Part shown: positions 21,416 to 32,849 of the stretch, in pieces
How positions within the stretch are numbered: position 1 is the stretch's first letter
How the letters are laid out: each line of letters starts with the position of its first letter
The notes under the pieces: model-generated
The model's input: the letters and a program-made list of their open reading frames with translations, nothing else
The model's database searches: none
What the model was told of the DNA's origin: nothing
Program-made: the position numbers and the translations under genes
From: Stomoxys calcitrans
Taxonomy: Eukaryota; Arthropoda; Insecta; Diptera; Muscidae
NCBI RefSeq assembly: GCF_963082655.1
Contig: NC_081553.1
Span: 209,859,696 to 209,923,695 of the forward strand
Reading direction: 5' to 3'
DNA length: 64,000 bases

Positions 21416-22604
21416 TAGATTTTCCGTATGTGCCTCATATCTTTAGCCTCTTTGTCCCAAGATTCGTCAGAATTTGGTCCACCGTATTAGGTCAGATAAC
21501 GAAGTTAGTTTATCTGTCATACTATCCAAGGGGGTATAAAAATAAGGCGAAATTGACTTTGAAAACAAAATGGTTTAATCCCCTTATGCGAAACTTTCCC
21601 ACAACTAGTCAAATGAGAAAGCTGGCCATTTAGATAAATTTAATATTTGAATTTGGCACCAATAATCCTTGCGTGGTGAGCCAATCTATTTACCATAGGG
21701 TCAGTCAGCATTAAGAAAATTACTTAGTCACAACATTGGGCGCCTACAATTCTATAGAAAACTTTTTCGCCACTAATCCCAGCACAATATTATAATCTCA
21801 ACTTTATTGCCACTAGTAGTCGATTGGGAGCCAACATATTAAAAGTTCATTAAAGATGAAAACAAACCAAAATACTGTCCACTAATTATTCAAACCTTTT
21901 TGTTTGGTAGTCACGCGTTGGGCGCCAGAAAGCCTTAATGACTAAGTATGTCCATTTCTATTACCAGCTAATCAAAGTTGCAAACTTTTTGGTTTTCAGA
22001 TTACGGCATGGGACCAATTAAAGCTTGCTGCCATCACTTTTCTCTCAGAAGCCAATTACAATAAAATAGTTGGGTGCCAGAATTTCAGCAAAAGGAAAAA
22101 AAACCGAGAATGCTGCTATAACAACAGCCAAAGCAATAGATGCCAAATAGTATCACAATCGACATTGCCAAGGACATAGCAATAAAACGACCCTACGAAA
22201 AAGTTCAGAGCCAGCAGCTGAACACCAATTAGCTGGAAAAAAACACACACACACACACAAAACATAGAGCCAACTAATTCTGGCAATTTGTCTGCCCCAG
22301 AGATTTGGACATTTCGTAGGGTGGAAAAAAGGAGCAGCAGCAGCAAATCAAAGCCAAAACTAAAAACCATTCAAAATACTAACTGTGACTAACATCATCG
22401 ACCATCAAGCCACCTGTCCCAGACTAATTGACAAACAGGCATAGGCAAGGGGGCATTACAACACACACCGTAATTGCCTGAAATTTTCCAAAAATTGCTC
22501 TTATCAACTGAAGCAGCAATTAGCCTACAAATAAGGTGACATTGAACTCCCGGTGGCAATTATTGATGAGATAGATTATACTTCACAATCATCCACTTGC
22601 CAAC
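21416..22604 (+). other. upstream region of the coding exon, possible promoter/5' UTR
   Basis: AT-rich, free of recognised repeats except a (CA)9-type run at 22243-22260. It directly precedes the only credible host exon, so promoter and 5' UTR may lie here. No TATA box or initiator could be assigned with confidence. Confidence 0.4.
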
Positions 22605-23137
22605 ATGTCGCTCATAAATAAGTTAAGCAAAAAAATGCGTTGGCTTCGTTGGTCAACGGTTTTTGCCATTTTATTTTACATGTTCTTCATTGGTGTGATA
22701 TTGCATTCGACCACCTACAAGTTGCAACATTCATTGAAAAACAATAACAACAACGAACATCAGCACAATCAACACCTGCCGCAGGAGTATCATAGTTATC
22801 AGCCATCATCAAGCCATAATAACAGAGGCAACAGAGGAGGAGGTGCAGGCGACGACGATGCATTCGCTTTTCATTACAACCTCATGTTGTCGGAAGCTCA
22901 GCAGGCAGCCGGAAGTAGTGCTCTAACAGATACGGTATCCAAGAGTGCTGTGATGCCAGCAGCATCACAACCATCATCCTCGTTAACCTCCTCTGTATTG
23001 TCGTCCTCATCGTCATCGTCATCGCAAACCGCTAAGCGGGAGAAAAGCAAAGTTTCATCAGCATCATCGCCGGAAACTGTGATATTGGTTGCAAGTTCCG
23101 CTAATGAGAAACACATTTTAGAGAAGGCTTTTAAAAG
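22605..23137 (+). CDS. first coding exon of a type II membrane protein (partial gene)
   Basis: ATG at 22605 has a good fly context (CCAACATG). The exon gives 177 codons plus two bases, ending at a consensus donor AAAAG|GTAAGT (intron from 23138, phase 2). Residues 1-16 are basic (KLSKKMRWLRW), 17-33 form one hydrophobic segment (STVFAILFYMFFIGVIL), and residues 40-150 are low-complexity Asn-, His- and Ser-rich, including an eight-Ser run. The C-terminal part, ETVILVASSANEKHILEKAF, looks more ordered. Short basic tail, single anchor and flexible stem are typical of Golgi glycosyltransferases and sulfotransferases, but the catalytic domain is not in view and I do not recognise the gene. The frame is open without repeats derived from TEs. 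Satellite arrays 4 and possibly 5 would lie in intron 1. Confidence 0.75.
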
Positions 23138-23143
23138 GTAAGT
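23138..23143 (+). promoter_or_regulatory. 5' splice site
   Basis: GTAAGT directly after AAAAG, a full match to the metazoan donor consensus; the open frame meets a stop six bases into the intron, supporting an exon end here. Confidence 0.75.
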
Positions 23144-23394
23144 CACTTAAACTAGATAAAAGTTTTCAGGCACTTACACTCTATGGTATGATGGTTAAGC
23201 TACGATAAAGGGATCAAGATGATATCAAAGTTAAATTACAGATAATATGATAAAATGGAAAATGGATGGGTAAAGTTTTGAGAAGCATTTAAATTAAGAA
23301 AATCAAGAGTGAAAATAAACAGTTAAAATTCGGGGAAAATAGGTTTCGTCTGGGCTGAAACTTATGAAACTAAAAATATGTACATTGTTTGAGG

Positions 23395-26300
23395 GAGTGT
23401 TTTCTAGGGAAACACTTCAGATGCTAAAATCCTAAAAAAGGAAAGTGTGCTAAAACTTTCCTTCTGAAAGGGAAAGTGTACTAAAACCTTTTGAAAGAGA
23501 AAATTTACTACAACTTTTCTTCCCAAACTGAAAGTGTACTAAAACTGCCCTCTATCCTCGGGAAGCAAATTAAGAGTATCCTACCTAAAGAAAAAATTAA
23601 CTAAAAGTATCCCATCCGAAGAAAAAGTGTACTAAAAGTATCCTACCCGAAAAGAAAGTGTATTGAAAGTATCCTTCCCGACGAGACAGTGTACTAAAAC
23701 TACCCTTCCCGGAGAGGGCATACTAAAACTTCCCTTCCCGTATAGAAATGTACTAAAACAACATTCTCGAAGAGAAAGTGTACTAAAACTATTCTTCCTG
23801 AATTGAAAGTGTACTAAAACTACCCTCTATCTTCGGGAAACATGCTGAAAGTATCCAACCCGAAGAAAAAGTGTACTAAAGGTATCCTACCCGAAAAAAA
23901 AAGTTTATTAAAAGTATCCTACCCGAAGAGGAAATGTACTAAAGCAACATTCCCAAAGAAAAAGTGATATAAACCTACTCTTACCAAAGAGAGAGTGTCC
24001 TAAAACTACCCTTCATAAATAGAAAATCTACTAAAAATATCCTTCCTAAGTTGAGAATATACTATAGCTCCCGTTACTCAAAGAAAAATGTACTAATTCT
24101 ACCCTTCCCCCGGGGGAAAGTGCACTAAAGCGATCTTTCCGGAAGGAAAGTGTACGAAAACTACTTTTACACAAGGAAAAGTGTACTAAAAATAATTTTA
24201 CGTATGGGAAAGTGTACTAAAAATAATTTTACCCAAGGGAAAGTATACATAAACGGCTTTTGACCAAGGGAAAGAGTACCAAAAATTGTCCTTCCTGAAA
24301 GTAAAGTGAACTAAAACCACCCTTTCCGAAGGGAAAGTGTTCCAAAAGTACCCTTCCCGAAGGAAAAGTATATTAAAATTGCCCTTTGTGAATGGACGTG
24401 TACTAAAAGTGGCCTTCCCGAAGGGAATGTGTCCGAAAGTTATGCTTACTAAAGGTAGAGTGTACTAAAACTACTCTCCTTCGAAGGAGAGTGTATTAAA
24501 ACTACCATTCTTTAAGGGAGAGTATACTAAAACTACCCTTCTTCAAGGGACAGTGTGCTAAAAGTATCCTTCTTCAAGGGAGAGTGCATTTAAACTACCC
24601 CTCTTCAAAGGAGAGTGTATTAAAGCTAGCCTTCATCGAAGGACAGTGCTCCTAAACTACCCTTCTTCAAGGGAGAGTGTACTTAAACTACCCTTCTTCA
24701 AGGGAGAGTGTACTAAAACTAGCCCTCATCAAGGGAGAGTGCTCCTAAACTACCCTTCTTCAAGGGAGAGTGTACTTAAACTACCCTTCTTCAAGGGAGA
24801 GTGTAATAAAACTACCCTTGCTCAAGGGAAAATGCATTAAAACTACCATTTTTCAAAGGAGATTGTGCAGAAAATACCCTCCTTCAAGGCAAAGTTTACT
24901 AAAACTACCCTCCTGCAATGGAGAGTGTACTAAAAGTACTTTCTTGAAGGGAAAGTGTATTAAAACAATCGTTCTTCAAGGGAGAGCGTTCTAAAACTAC
25001 CCTTCTTCAGAGGAGAGTGTTCTAAAACTATCCTTCTTCAAGAGAGAGTTTATTAAAACTTTCCTTCTTCAAGGGAGAGTGTACTAAGACTACCCTCCTT
25101 CAAGAGAGAGTGTATTAAATGTACCCTTCTTGAGGGAGAGTGTACTAAAACCACCCGGGGAAAGTGTGCTAAAATTAGCCTTCTTCAAGGGTGAGTGTAC
25201 TAAAACTAGCCTTCTTCAAGGGAGAGTGTTCCTAAACTACCCTTCTTCAAGGGAGAGTGTACTAAAACTATTCTTCTTCAAGGGAGAGTGTACTAAAACT
25301 ACCATTCTTCAAGGGAGAATGTATTTAAACTACCCTCCTTCAAGGAGAGAATGTACTAAAGCTTCCCTTCTTCAAAGGAGAGTGTACTAAAAGTACCCTT
25401 CTTCAAGGAAGAGTGTATTAAAAGTTCATTTCTGCAAGGGAGAATATATTTCAACTAAACTTCTTCAAGGGAAAGTGTACTAAAAGTACCCTTCTTCAAG
25501 GAAGAGTGTACTAAAACTAACCTTATTCAAGAGAGAGTGTACTAAAAATAGCCGTTCTTCAATTGGGGTGTACTAAAACTACCCTTCTTCAAGGGAGAGC
25601 GTTCTAAAACTATCCTTCATCAAGGGATAGTGTACTAAAACTAAACTCTCTTCAAGGGAGAGTTTATTAAATCTTTCCTACTTCGGGGGAGAGTGTACTA
25701 AGACTACCCTCCCACAAGGGAGAGTGTATTAAATCTACCCTTCTTCAAGGGAGAGTGTACTAAAACCATCCGTTCTTCAGGGGAAAGTGTGCTAAAACCA
25801 GCCTTCTTTAAGGGAGAGTGTACTAAAACTAGCCTTCTTCAAGGGAGAGTGTTCCTAAACTACCCTACTTCAAGGGAGAGTGTACTAAAACTATCCTTCT
25901 TCCAGGGAGAGTGTACTAAAACTACCATTCTTCAAGGGAGAATGTATTTAAATTAGTCTCCTTCAAGGAGAGAATGTACTTAAGCTACCCTTCTTCAAAG
26001 GAGAGTGTACTAAAAGTACTCTTCTTCAAGGAAGGGTGTATTAAAAGTACACTTCTGCAAGGGAGAATGTATTTCAACCAAACTTCTTCAAGGGAGAGTG
26101 TACTAAAAGTACGCCTCTTCAAGGGAGAGTGCATTTAAACTAATCTTCTTCAATTGAGACTACACTAAAACCTCCCTTCTTCAAGGGAGAGCGTACTAAA
26201 ACTACCCTTCTTCAAGGGAGAGTGTACCAAAAATAGCCGTTCTTCAATTGGGGTGTACTAAAACTACCCTTCTTCAAGGGAGAGTGTACTAAAACTACTC

Positions 26301-26672
26301 TTCTTCAAGGGAGAGTATACTAAAGCTGCTCTTCTTCAAGGGAGAGTGTGCTTAAACTACCCTCTTTAAGGGAGAGTGTACCAACCCTACCATTCTTCAG
26401 GTTGGGTGTAGTAAAACTGACCTTCTTCAAGAGAGAGAGACAATGTGTGTATTACAACTATACCTTCAAGGGAAAGTGTACTAAAACTACCCTTTGCTAT
26501 GGGAGAGTGTTCTAAAAAAACTACCCATCCCAAAGGGAAAGTGTACCAAAATTAACCTTCCACAAGGTAGAGTGTGCTAAAACTACTCTTTCTCAGGATA
26601 CAGTGTACTTGAACTGTCTTTTCCCAAGGGAGAGAGAGAGTACCTAACTACCCTTCCTCAATGTAGAATGGA
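23395..26672 (+). repeat. 31-bp palindromic satellite, array 4
   Basis: Roughly 105 units by length. Left part has TACCCGAAGA-type cores and more divergence; from about 24480 the unit is the homogeneous CTACCCTTCTTCAAGGGAGA then GTGTACTAAAA. Same strand as the exon upstream, within its probable first intron. A longer-range duplication is visible: the run of variants at about 25130-25560 recurs at about 25760-26240. Confidence 0.95.
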
Positions 26673-28384
26673 GCAAAACTGATGTCTGATATCTTTCGAG
26701 AAGGAGAATGGGAGGCCTACGCCGCATCTTTGCGGTTTTTTTAACATATCACGTCGCGGTCAAGCTGACGGGCTTGGCATAACCCCAGAATTACTCATCT
26801 TGTACCAGGAGTAAAAAGTTCTGTGTTTTCAGGGAGATTGTTTTGGATGGGGTAGAGCTGTACGGGATAGGGACAGATGTAAGTAATGGCCCCGGTACCC
26901 TCGATACCAGGGCCATTACTTACCTCTGGACCCAGAAGTATTGAGATAAGCTCAAGTATGGTATGCTTGATGTTGGGGCTTTGCTTCTAAGGCCTAAGAT
27001 TGAGCAACGAAGATTTCCCTAAGGCTGAGGGTGTCATGTACCAAACGTTCCTTAATCCTTAAGTAATCCTCTGTTCTGGCATGGATATGCAATGTGGCGG
27101 CATGCTATATGATGCGTAAAGGATTATATACCAGTGGAGTCCTTCCTTCTATAAAGACGTATGAGTTTGAATTGGATGGGACAGGAGTCTTCATTGAATT
27201 CCTTGGAATCAAGGGATCATACAGGCTTCTGTCATATAGAAGATGCAAAGAGCATCTACGAATGATTAGCTGTCAGGCTTTGCAGGGTTCCAAATCATCA
27301 AAGGAGAGTACGGGCTGACCAGGAGATTGATAGCTGATTGGCGCAGATCGTACGACATTATTGGTATCCAGTAACCAAGCGTTATTCAATAGACCTGCCA
27401 GCGTACCCATAGAAGGGTACATTTCTCACTTTTTGAAATGTACACCTATGAGGGCGTTATATCAAGCTATTGATTGATTCGTTTATGGTTTTGAAAAAGT
27501 CTATTAAAAATCCCCACACCAAATTTCAGCGAAATAGTATAAAAAAGTTGAAAAAGGAACAAACTTTTGTGATGGTTTCTGCATCAAGGTTTATGCTAAT
27601 CTATTTGCCCCGAAAATCTCAAAAATTCTCACTTGAACCAGAGAAAGGGAATTTACATCCTTTTTATCTTATCTTTTCTTTTCTGTTTCTTGTCACCTTA
27701 TCAGCATTCGTTAACATTTTATGCATTGCGCTGCAATTGTGATATCCTGTAATCGAGGGTTTTTTCTAGCCTATCAAAAACCAAGGATTATTGTGCACAG
27801 TTCCAATGCCTAAATACCTTTTCCTCTTTCCCCTTTGACATCCCCATGTTATCCATTTATTGGTAATGCACTTTTGTAACATCATTGTACTCCTGGTGTC
27901 GTTACAAGGTTCACAGGACGTGTTAATTTCATTTCAAAATTTTATTTACGACCTGTCATTGCAATTTGCACTCAACCCAACAACCAGCTAGTCTTTGATT
28001 TACATCCCATTTTAGGCTTCATAATGTGGTGCTTGGCATTTCGCTTTTGTACGTTGTTCCACCTGCCTCTTTGTCCTCCGCCCTGTGTTAACTATGAAAA
28101 TGTAGAACACTGGCAATCAGTTATATCTATCTACCTACCCCCTGAGGTGTCAGCAGGTTCGTGTCATTTCATTCTTTCGATGGTAATCAAGTATTCCAAT
28201 CTGACAGTGGATTCGCAATTGCATTCATCGTTGCAATGCCTTCTGCTGTTGTAGTTGGATACTGGATGGGTTGTCACAGTCATGTTATCATCAACATCAG
28301 GGTTGCCAAAATCAATGGTATCAATGGTATCATTCGGTCATAAATGTCATATTTGAATTATGGACTTGATTCAAATATGACATT
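26673..28384. other. spacer without recognised gene
   Basis: Short frames only. A 17-bp-scale inverted match GTAATGGCCCCGGTACC / GGTACC...GGGCCATTAC surrounds 26884-26924. No TE domain recognised. Confidence 0.45.
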
Positions 28385-28969
28385 GAAATGTAGAGTGTGG
28401 CCAAATGGTATTGGGTACTAAATTTCGTACAAAAAGGGTATCAAAAACATGTATCCCATCAGGAATGCTTAAAAATTATGGACTATGTGGTCTACATTTG
28501 CCTATGACATTGAATATTTAAGGGCAGCCTAATGGTACTTAGTACTGAATTTCGTGCAAAATGGTACCAAAAAAAGTACGTCTTCAAAAATGATTCTCAA
28601 TAATGGATTATTCGAAAAATCAGTTATTGAATACCTGAAAATGGAAACCCCGGCCATCCACATCAGCATCAACACCCCAAAATGGTACCAAAAAAGTACC
28701 CCATTTGAAAAATTTAAAAATTATGGTGTATTTTGAAATATGAGATAAAATTTGTACTGTGGCCAAATGGCCTTGGTACTAAGGTTCGTGCAAACAGTAC
28801 CAAAATAAGTTCCCAATCAGAAGTGATGGAAAAGTATAGGCTATACTGGTATACTGAAATTTGAGTGTGGCCAAATATTAATTGGTACTAAATGTCGTAC
28901 CAAATTGTACCAAAGGAATGACCCATCAGAAATTCTTAAATATTATCGTCCAAATTCGTAAATTAAGGG

Positions 28970-29152
28970 ACAGGGATACTCCTTTTATATGCCGAGTCCG
29001 AACGGCGTGTCGCATAGCGACACCACTTGGTAGAGAGGTTTTAACATGGCAGAAGACCTTACAAATGTAGCCAGCATTAGTAAGTGGATAACCACCGATG
29101 AAAATTTTATTGATATTCACGTTGGGATTTGAACCCAGGTGTTCGGCGTCAT
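28970..29152 (-). mobile_element. tRNA-derived SINE, copy 4 (truncated)
   Basis: Minus-strand body and box B region (complement reads GGGTTCAAATCCCAACGT); lacks box A and the 3' tail. Includes the conserved GCCGAGTCCGAACGGCGTGT block. Lies within the 130-bp repeat. Confidence 0.75.
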
Positions 29153-30384
29153 ATATTTAGAATATGGCCAAATTGTACTTGGTACGAAATTAAGTGCAAA
29201 ATGGAAGCAAAGAAGTACTGTTACTGAGTATCGTACCTACCCAAAAAAAGAACCCCATCAGAAATGCTTGAAAAAGTTAGACTATATCATCTAAATTCGA
29301 ATATGATATTGAAATTTTGAGTATAGCCCAATGGTATTTGGTATAAAATTACGTTCAAAATGGTACCAAAAAACGTATCCCATTAGATGTGATTTGAAAA
29401 TCATAGACTGTCGCGTCTAAATGAAAATATGATATTAAAATGTCGAAAAAATTGGTACGAAATTCGGTACAGAATTGTACCAAAAAAAGTACCACGACAG
29501 AAATTCTTGAAAATAATAGTTCGTCATCAGAAATACTTAAAAATTATTGTCCAAATTAAAAAATGACATTGAAATAGAGGGTATGGTAAAGTGGTACTTA
29601 GTACCGAATTTCGTACAAAATGATTACAAAAAAAGTACCCCCTCGAAAATGCTTGAAATTGATAGACTATTTCGTCTTGATTAAAAAAAGAGACTGAAAT
29701 TCTGGGTGTGACCAAATGGTACTTGGTGCTGAATTACTTACAAAATGGTACCAAAAACCGTACCCCATCAGAAAAGCTAGAAAACGATAGTAACTCATCA
29801 GAAATACTCAAAAGCGATCGTCAAAATTTAAATATGACATAAACATTTGGAGTATGGCAAAAAATACTTGGTGCTGAAATACTTACAAAATGGTACCAAA
29901 GTACGGTTTTTGGTACCATCAGAAAAGCTTGAAAATGATAGTAACTCATCAAAAATATTTAAAAGCGATCGTCAAAATTCAAATAGGACAAATTTAGCAC
30001 CAATAATACTTGGTGCAAAATTTCGTACAAAATCGTACCAAAAAAAGTACCCCATGAGAAATGCTTAAAAAAAATGATATCCCTTAATAAGAGCTTAAAA
30101 ATTAAGGTCTAAATTGGAAAATCAATTTTAATAACAAAGTATGGCTAAGTGGTACTTGGTACCAATTTTCGTACAAAATGGCAACAAAAAATGTACACCA
30201 TCAGAAATGCTGGGAAGGTATAGTTTTTTGGTATAAATTCAACAATGGTATTGAAATTATGTGAGTGACCAAATGGTAAGTGGTACTGAAATTCGTACTA
30301 AATGGTACCAAAAAAAAAAAGAACCTCATAAAAAGTGCTTACGAAGTATAGCCTATTCAAATAATCCGTTCTTGAACACCTTAG

Positions 30385-30556
30385 TGCAGGTTGGGTTAAC
30401 TCCTGGGTTGGAGAAAAGGCGAAAACATCTGAAAAAAATGTTCAGTGGTGGTTTAACCCCTCCTAATGCTGGCAACATTTGTGAGGTACGTTGCCCCCAA
30501 AGAGGTGTTGCCTAGTTATGCGAGAAGTTTGGAATGTTAATGGGCAAATTTGCATT
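30385..30556 (+). mobile_element. tRNA-derived SINE, copy 5 (degraded)
   Basis: Plus-strand pieces: CCTGGGTTGGA (decayed box B), CTAATGCTGGCAACATTTGT, CAAAGAGGTGTTGC and GGGCAAATTTGCATT; internal deletion after the GTGTTGC block. Confidence 0.7.
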
Positions 30557-30837
30557 AAAACGGTAACACTGAACATCGTCATCATCATCAGTATCATCAC
30601 CTCGGTACACAATTGTACCAAAATGAGTACCCCATTAGAAATTCAGGAAAATAGTAGATTTTCATCAGAAATATTTAAAAATCATAGTCTAAGTTCAACA
30701 AATACATTGAAATTTAGAGTATGGCCAAATTGTACTTGGTACCAAATTTCGTACAAAATGGTCCAAAAAAAAAATTCCTCATCAAAAATGATTAAAAATT
30801 AAACCTGTTCAAATAATCAGTTTTTGAACACCTAACG

Positions 30838-31115
30838 CCACCTTAACTTGGAGGTTTGTGTATCCACCTATGACTCTGAACGCCTGGGTTCGAATCCTGG
30901 CGAGAACATCAGCAAAAATTTTTCAGTTGTGGTTATCTCCTCATAATTCTGGCGACCCTTGTGAGGAACTTTGTCATGTTAAAACTTCTCCCCAACGAGG
31001 TGTTGCAATGCGGCACGCCGTTCGTACTCGGTTAAGAAAAGGGAGGCCCCAACAATCATTCATATGCAAGAAGCTTGTCCCTGTTCCGTAATGGAATGTT
31101 TCTATTAAAGAAACA
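30838..31115 (+). mobile_element. tRNA-derived SINE, copy 6
   Basis: Plus strand: head with decayed box A, perfect box B (GGTTCGAATCC at about 30888-30898), body with GAGGTGTTGCAATGCGGCAC, degraded tail. Followed, as copy 5 is, by AAACGGCAACACTGAACATC, so the two neighbourhoods are duplicates. Confidence 0.8.
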
Positions 31116-32849
31116 TTTCTATTAAACGGCAACACTGAACATCATCATCATCAGTATCATCACCTCTACTATCATGGAAATGGTGTACTATGTAGCTCTG
31201 TGTAGTTGTGATGTGCAATGTCACTTTGTCAGTCATTGTTTTCCATCAATTTGTTAGCGCCATGGCATGATGCATTGCTTGGCCAAAAACCAAGCGAGTT
31301 TGGGGGAGTAAAATAGAGTGCAAGAGAGAAGAAGGAAGATTGGGTCATTAACAACAGCCTGAAAGGACTTACGACACATACAAAACATTCTCCATTCGTT
31401 TTGTATCCATCCCCATGCACACCATGACCAGCTGCTTTGTAAAGACTGACTGCCTGGCCATTCTTCCGCCCGCCTTCTCTACTCCCTTCTCCTAGCTCGA
31501 AAGCAAGTCTTTGAGCATTAAAGGCAGCCAATATTTGTTCAAGCATTCAGCATTCATTTTCTGAATTGTTTTAACAATGTTCGATGCCATCCACACATGC
31601 TGAACAGATAGTCAGCTTTTTAAAATGTCACCAAAAAACACTAACGAACCATTTTTCAGAAAAAAAACCCCATGCTGCTGCCATGGCATATCGCTTTGGA
31701 CAATGGACTGGTGCAGTTTATCTTAACAATAAACTGCTTATCGTGTAACTGCAAGTGCTGGACATTAACTGGTTATCTATATGGAGATGAAAAATACATG
31801 ATACAGACTTTTATCTATGGGTGCAAGATGGGTTAATGGCAGAATTTTTTAACCAAAAACCTACATTAAAAAGATTTATAAGGTCGTTGTTGGTCCGTCC
31901 ATCCTTCATTCCAGAGACGATCGGTTGGACATTAATAGGTTGTGAGTATCAATACTATCACGCATATCGAAAACGATTTTCGACGTATTACACAATGAAA
32001 GACAAGTTGAGATCCTCTCCCCTTAATCCTTTGGTATGACGGGTGCAAAAAATTGAATACGCAGGCTCCTTACATTTGACCAGTTATTTTGAAGCATTTC
32101 TAATTTACCAAGGTTGCAGGTGTATGTCACCTTTCTTATCTTTACTCAACATTCTGTATTTTGCCAACGTATGCTTCCTTCATATTCTCGATTGTCTTCT
32201 TAGCTGAAGTGCCATGCGAATAGACACCGTGCCATTATCCATCCTTTACCAACAAAGTATGATATCTGAGAATTTTGTGGTGATAGCCAAAGAGCAAAAA
32301 AGGTTACAAAATGTTCCATAGATAGAGCAAAAAAGAAAACTAAAAGCATAACTTATTCTAGTGTCAGAGAAAACCAATATCCCCATGGATGGAAAAACAA
32401 AAGCATACCAAACCAAAACATACCTTCTAACACCAGCAATGGGAAAACGTTAGACAACCAATATGAGGACATTCCATGGCAAAAGGATATTGAATGTCCT
32501 TAGGGTTGGTGTTGGGTACAGCCAAAGCATTCATTGTAATGGTTAACGGTGTAGCAAGGAAGCGAGAGTCATGCAGAGTCAAATATAGATGTGGTCAGCT
32601 ATACCACCTTTGGCAAAGAGTTTTTTTTTCATATCAATTACTGTTGGTTAAGGGGTTTTTTTTTGTTTTACTGAAAGCTGATATATTTTTGAAATGAATT
32701 GATGTGACAGAAAATAAAAGATGTTTTTCAGAGGAAAAAAAGTTTTTAACTTTTTTTAAGCACATAAAAACAAACTCTCGAACGGCATGTTCGGCTAGTT
32801 GCTAAGAACAATTTGAAATATTGGAGAAAGTATTAATAATACCACACTT
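31116..32849. other. spacer without recognised gene
   Basis: Begins with an ATC/TCA-rich patch (CATCATCATCAGTATCATCA, 31139) shared with 30572. The remaining sequence is AT-rich with no domain or repeat that I recognise. Confidence 0.45.

Larger units (their letters stand above)
28385..30780 (+). repeat. diverged tandem repeat, about 130-bp period, rich in GGTACC
   Basis: At least a dozen copies of the block TGGCCAAATGGTACTTGGTA, CGAATTTCGTACAAAATGGT, ACCAAAAAAAGTACCCCATC, AGAAATGCTTAAAA and an A/T-rich segment. Starts near 28402, 28527, 28869, 29165, 29324, 29448, 29583, 29710, 29853, 30000, 30141, 30268 and 30721; spacing mostly 124-150 bp. The paired GGTACC/GTACC sites can form short hairpins. 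Two SINE fragments interrupt it. Confidence 0.85.

Noticed and set aside
22898..23146. 82-codon minus frame opposite the exon
   Set aside because: Shadow of the TCATCG-rich Ser codons of the plus-strand exon.
24646..25390. Plus frames with LKLPFFKGECTKT repeats (also at 10203-10550 minus)
   Set aside because: The 31-bp satellite read in frame over 93 bases; present in several frames, no start context.
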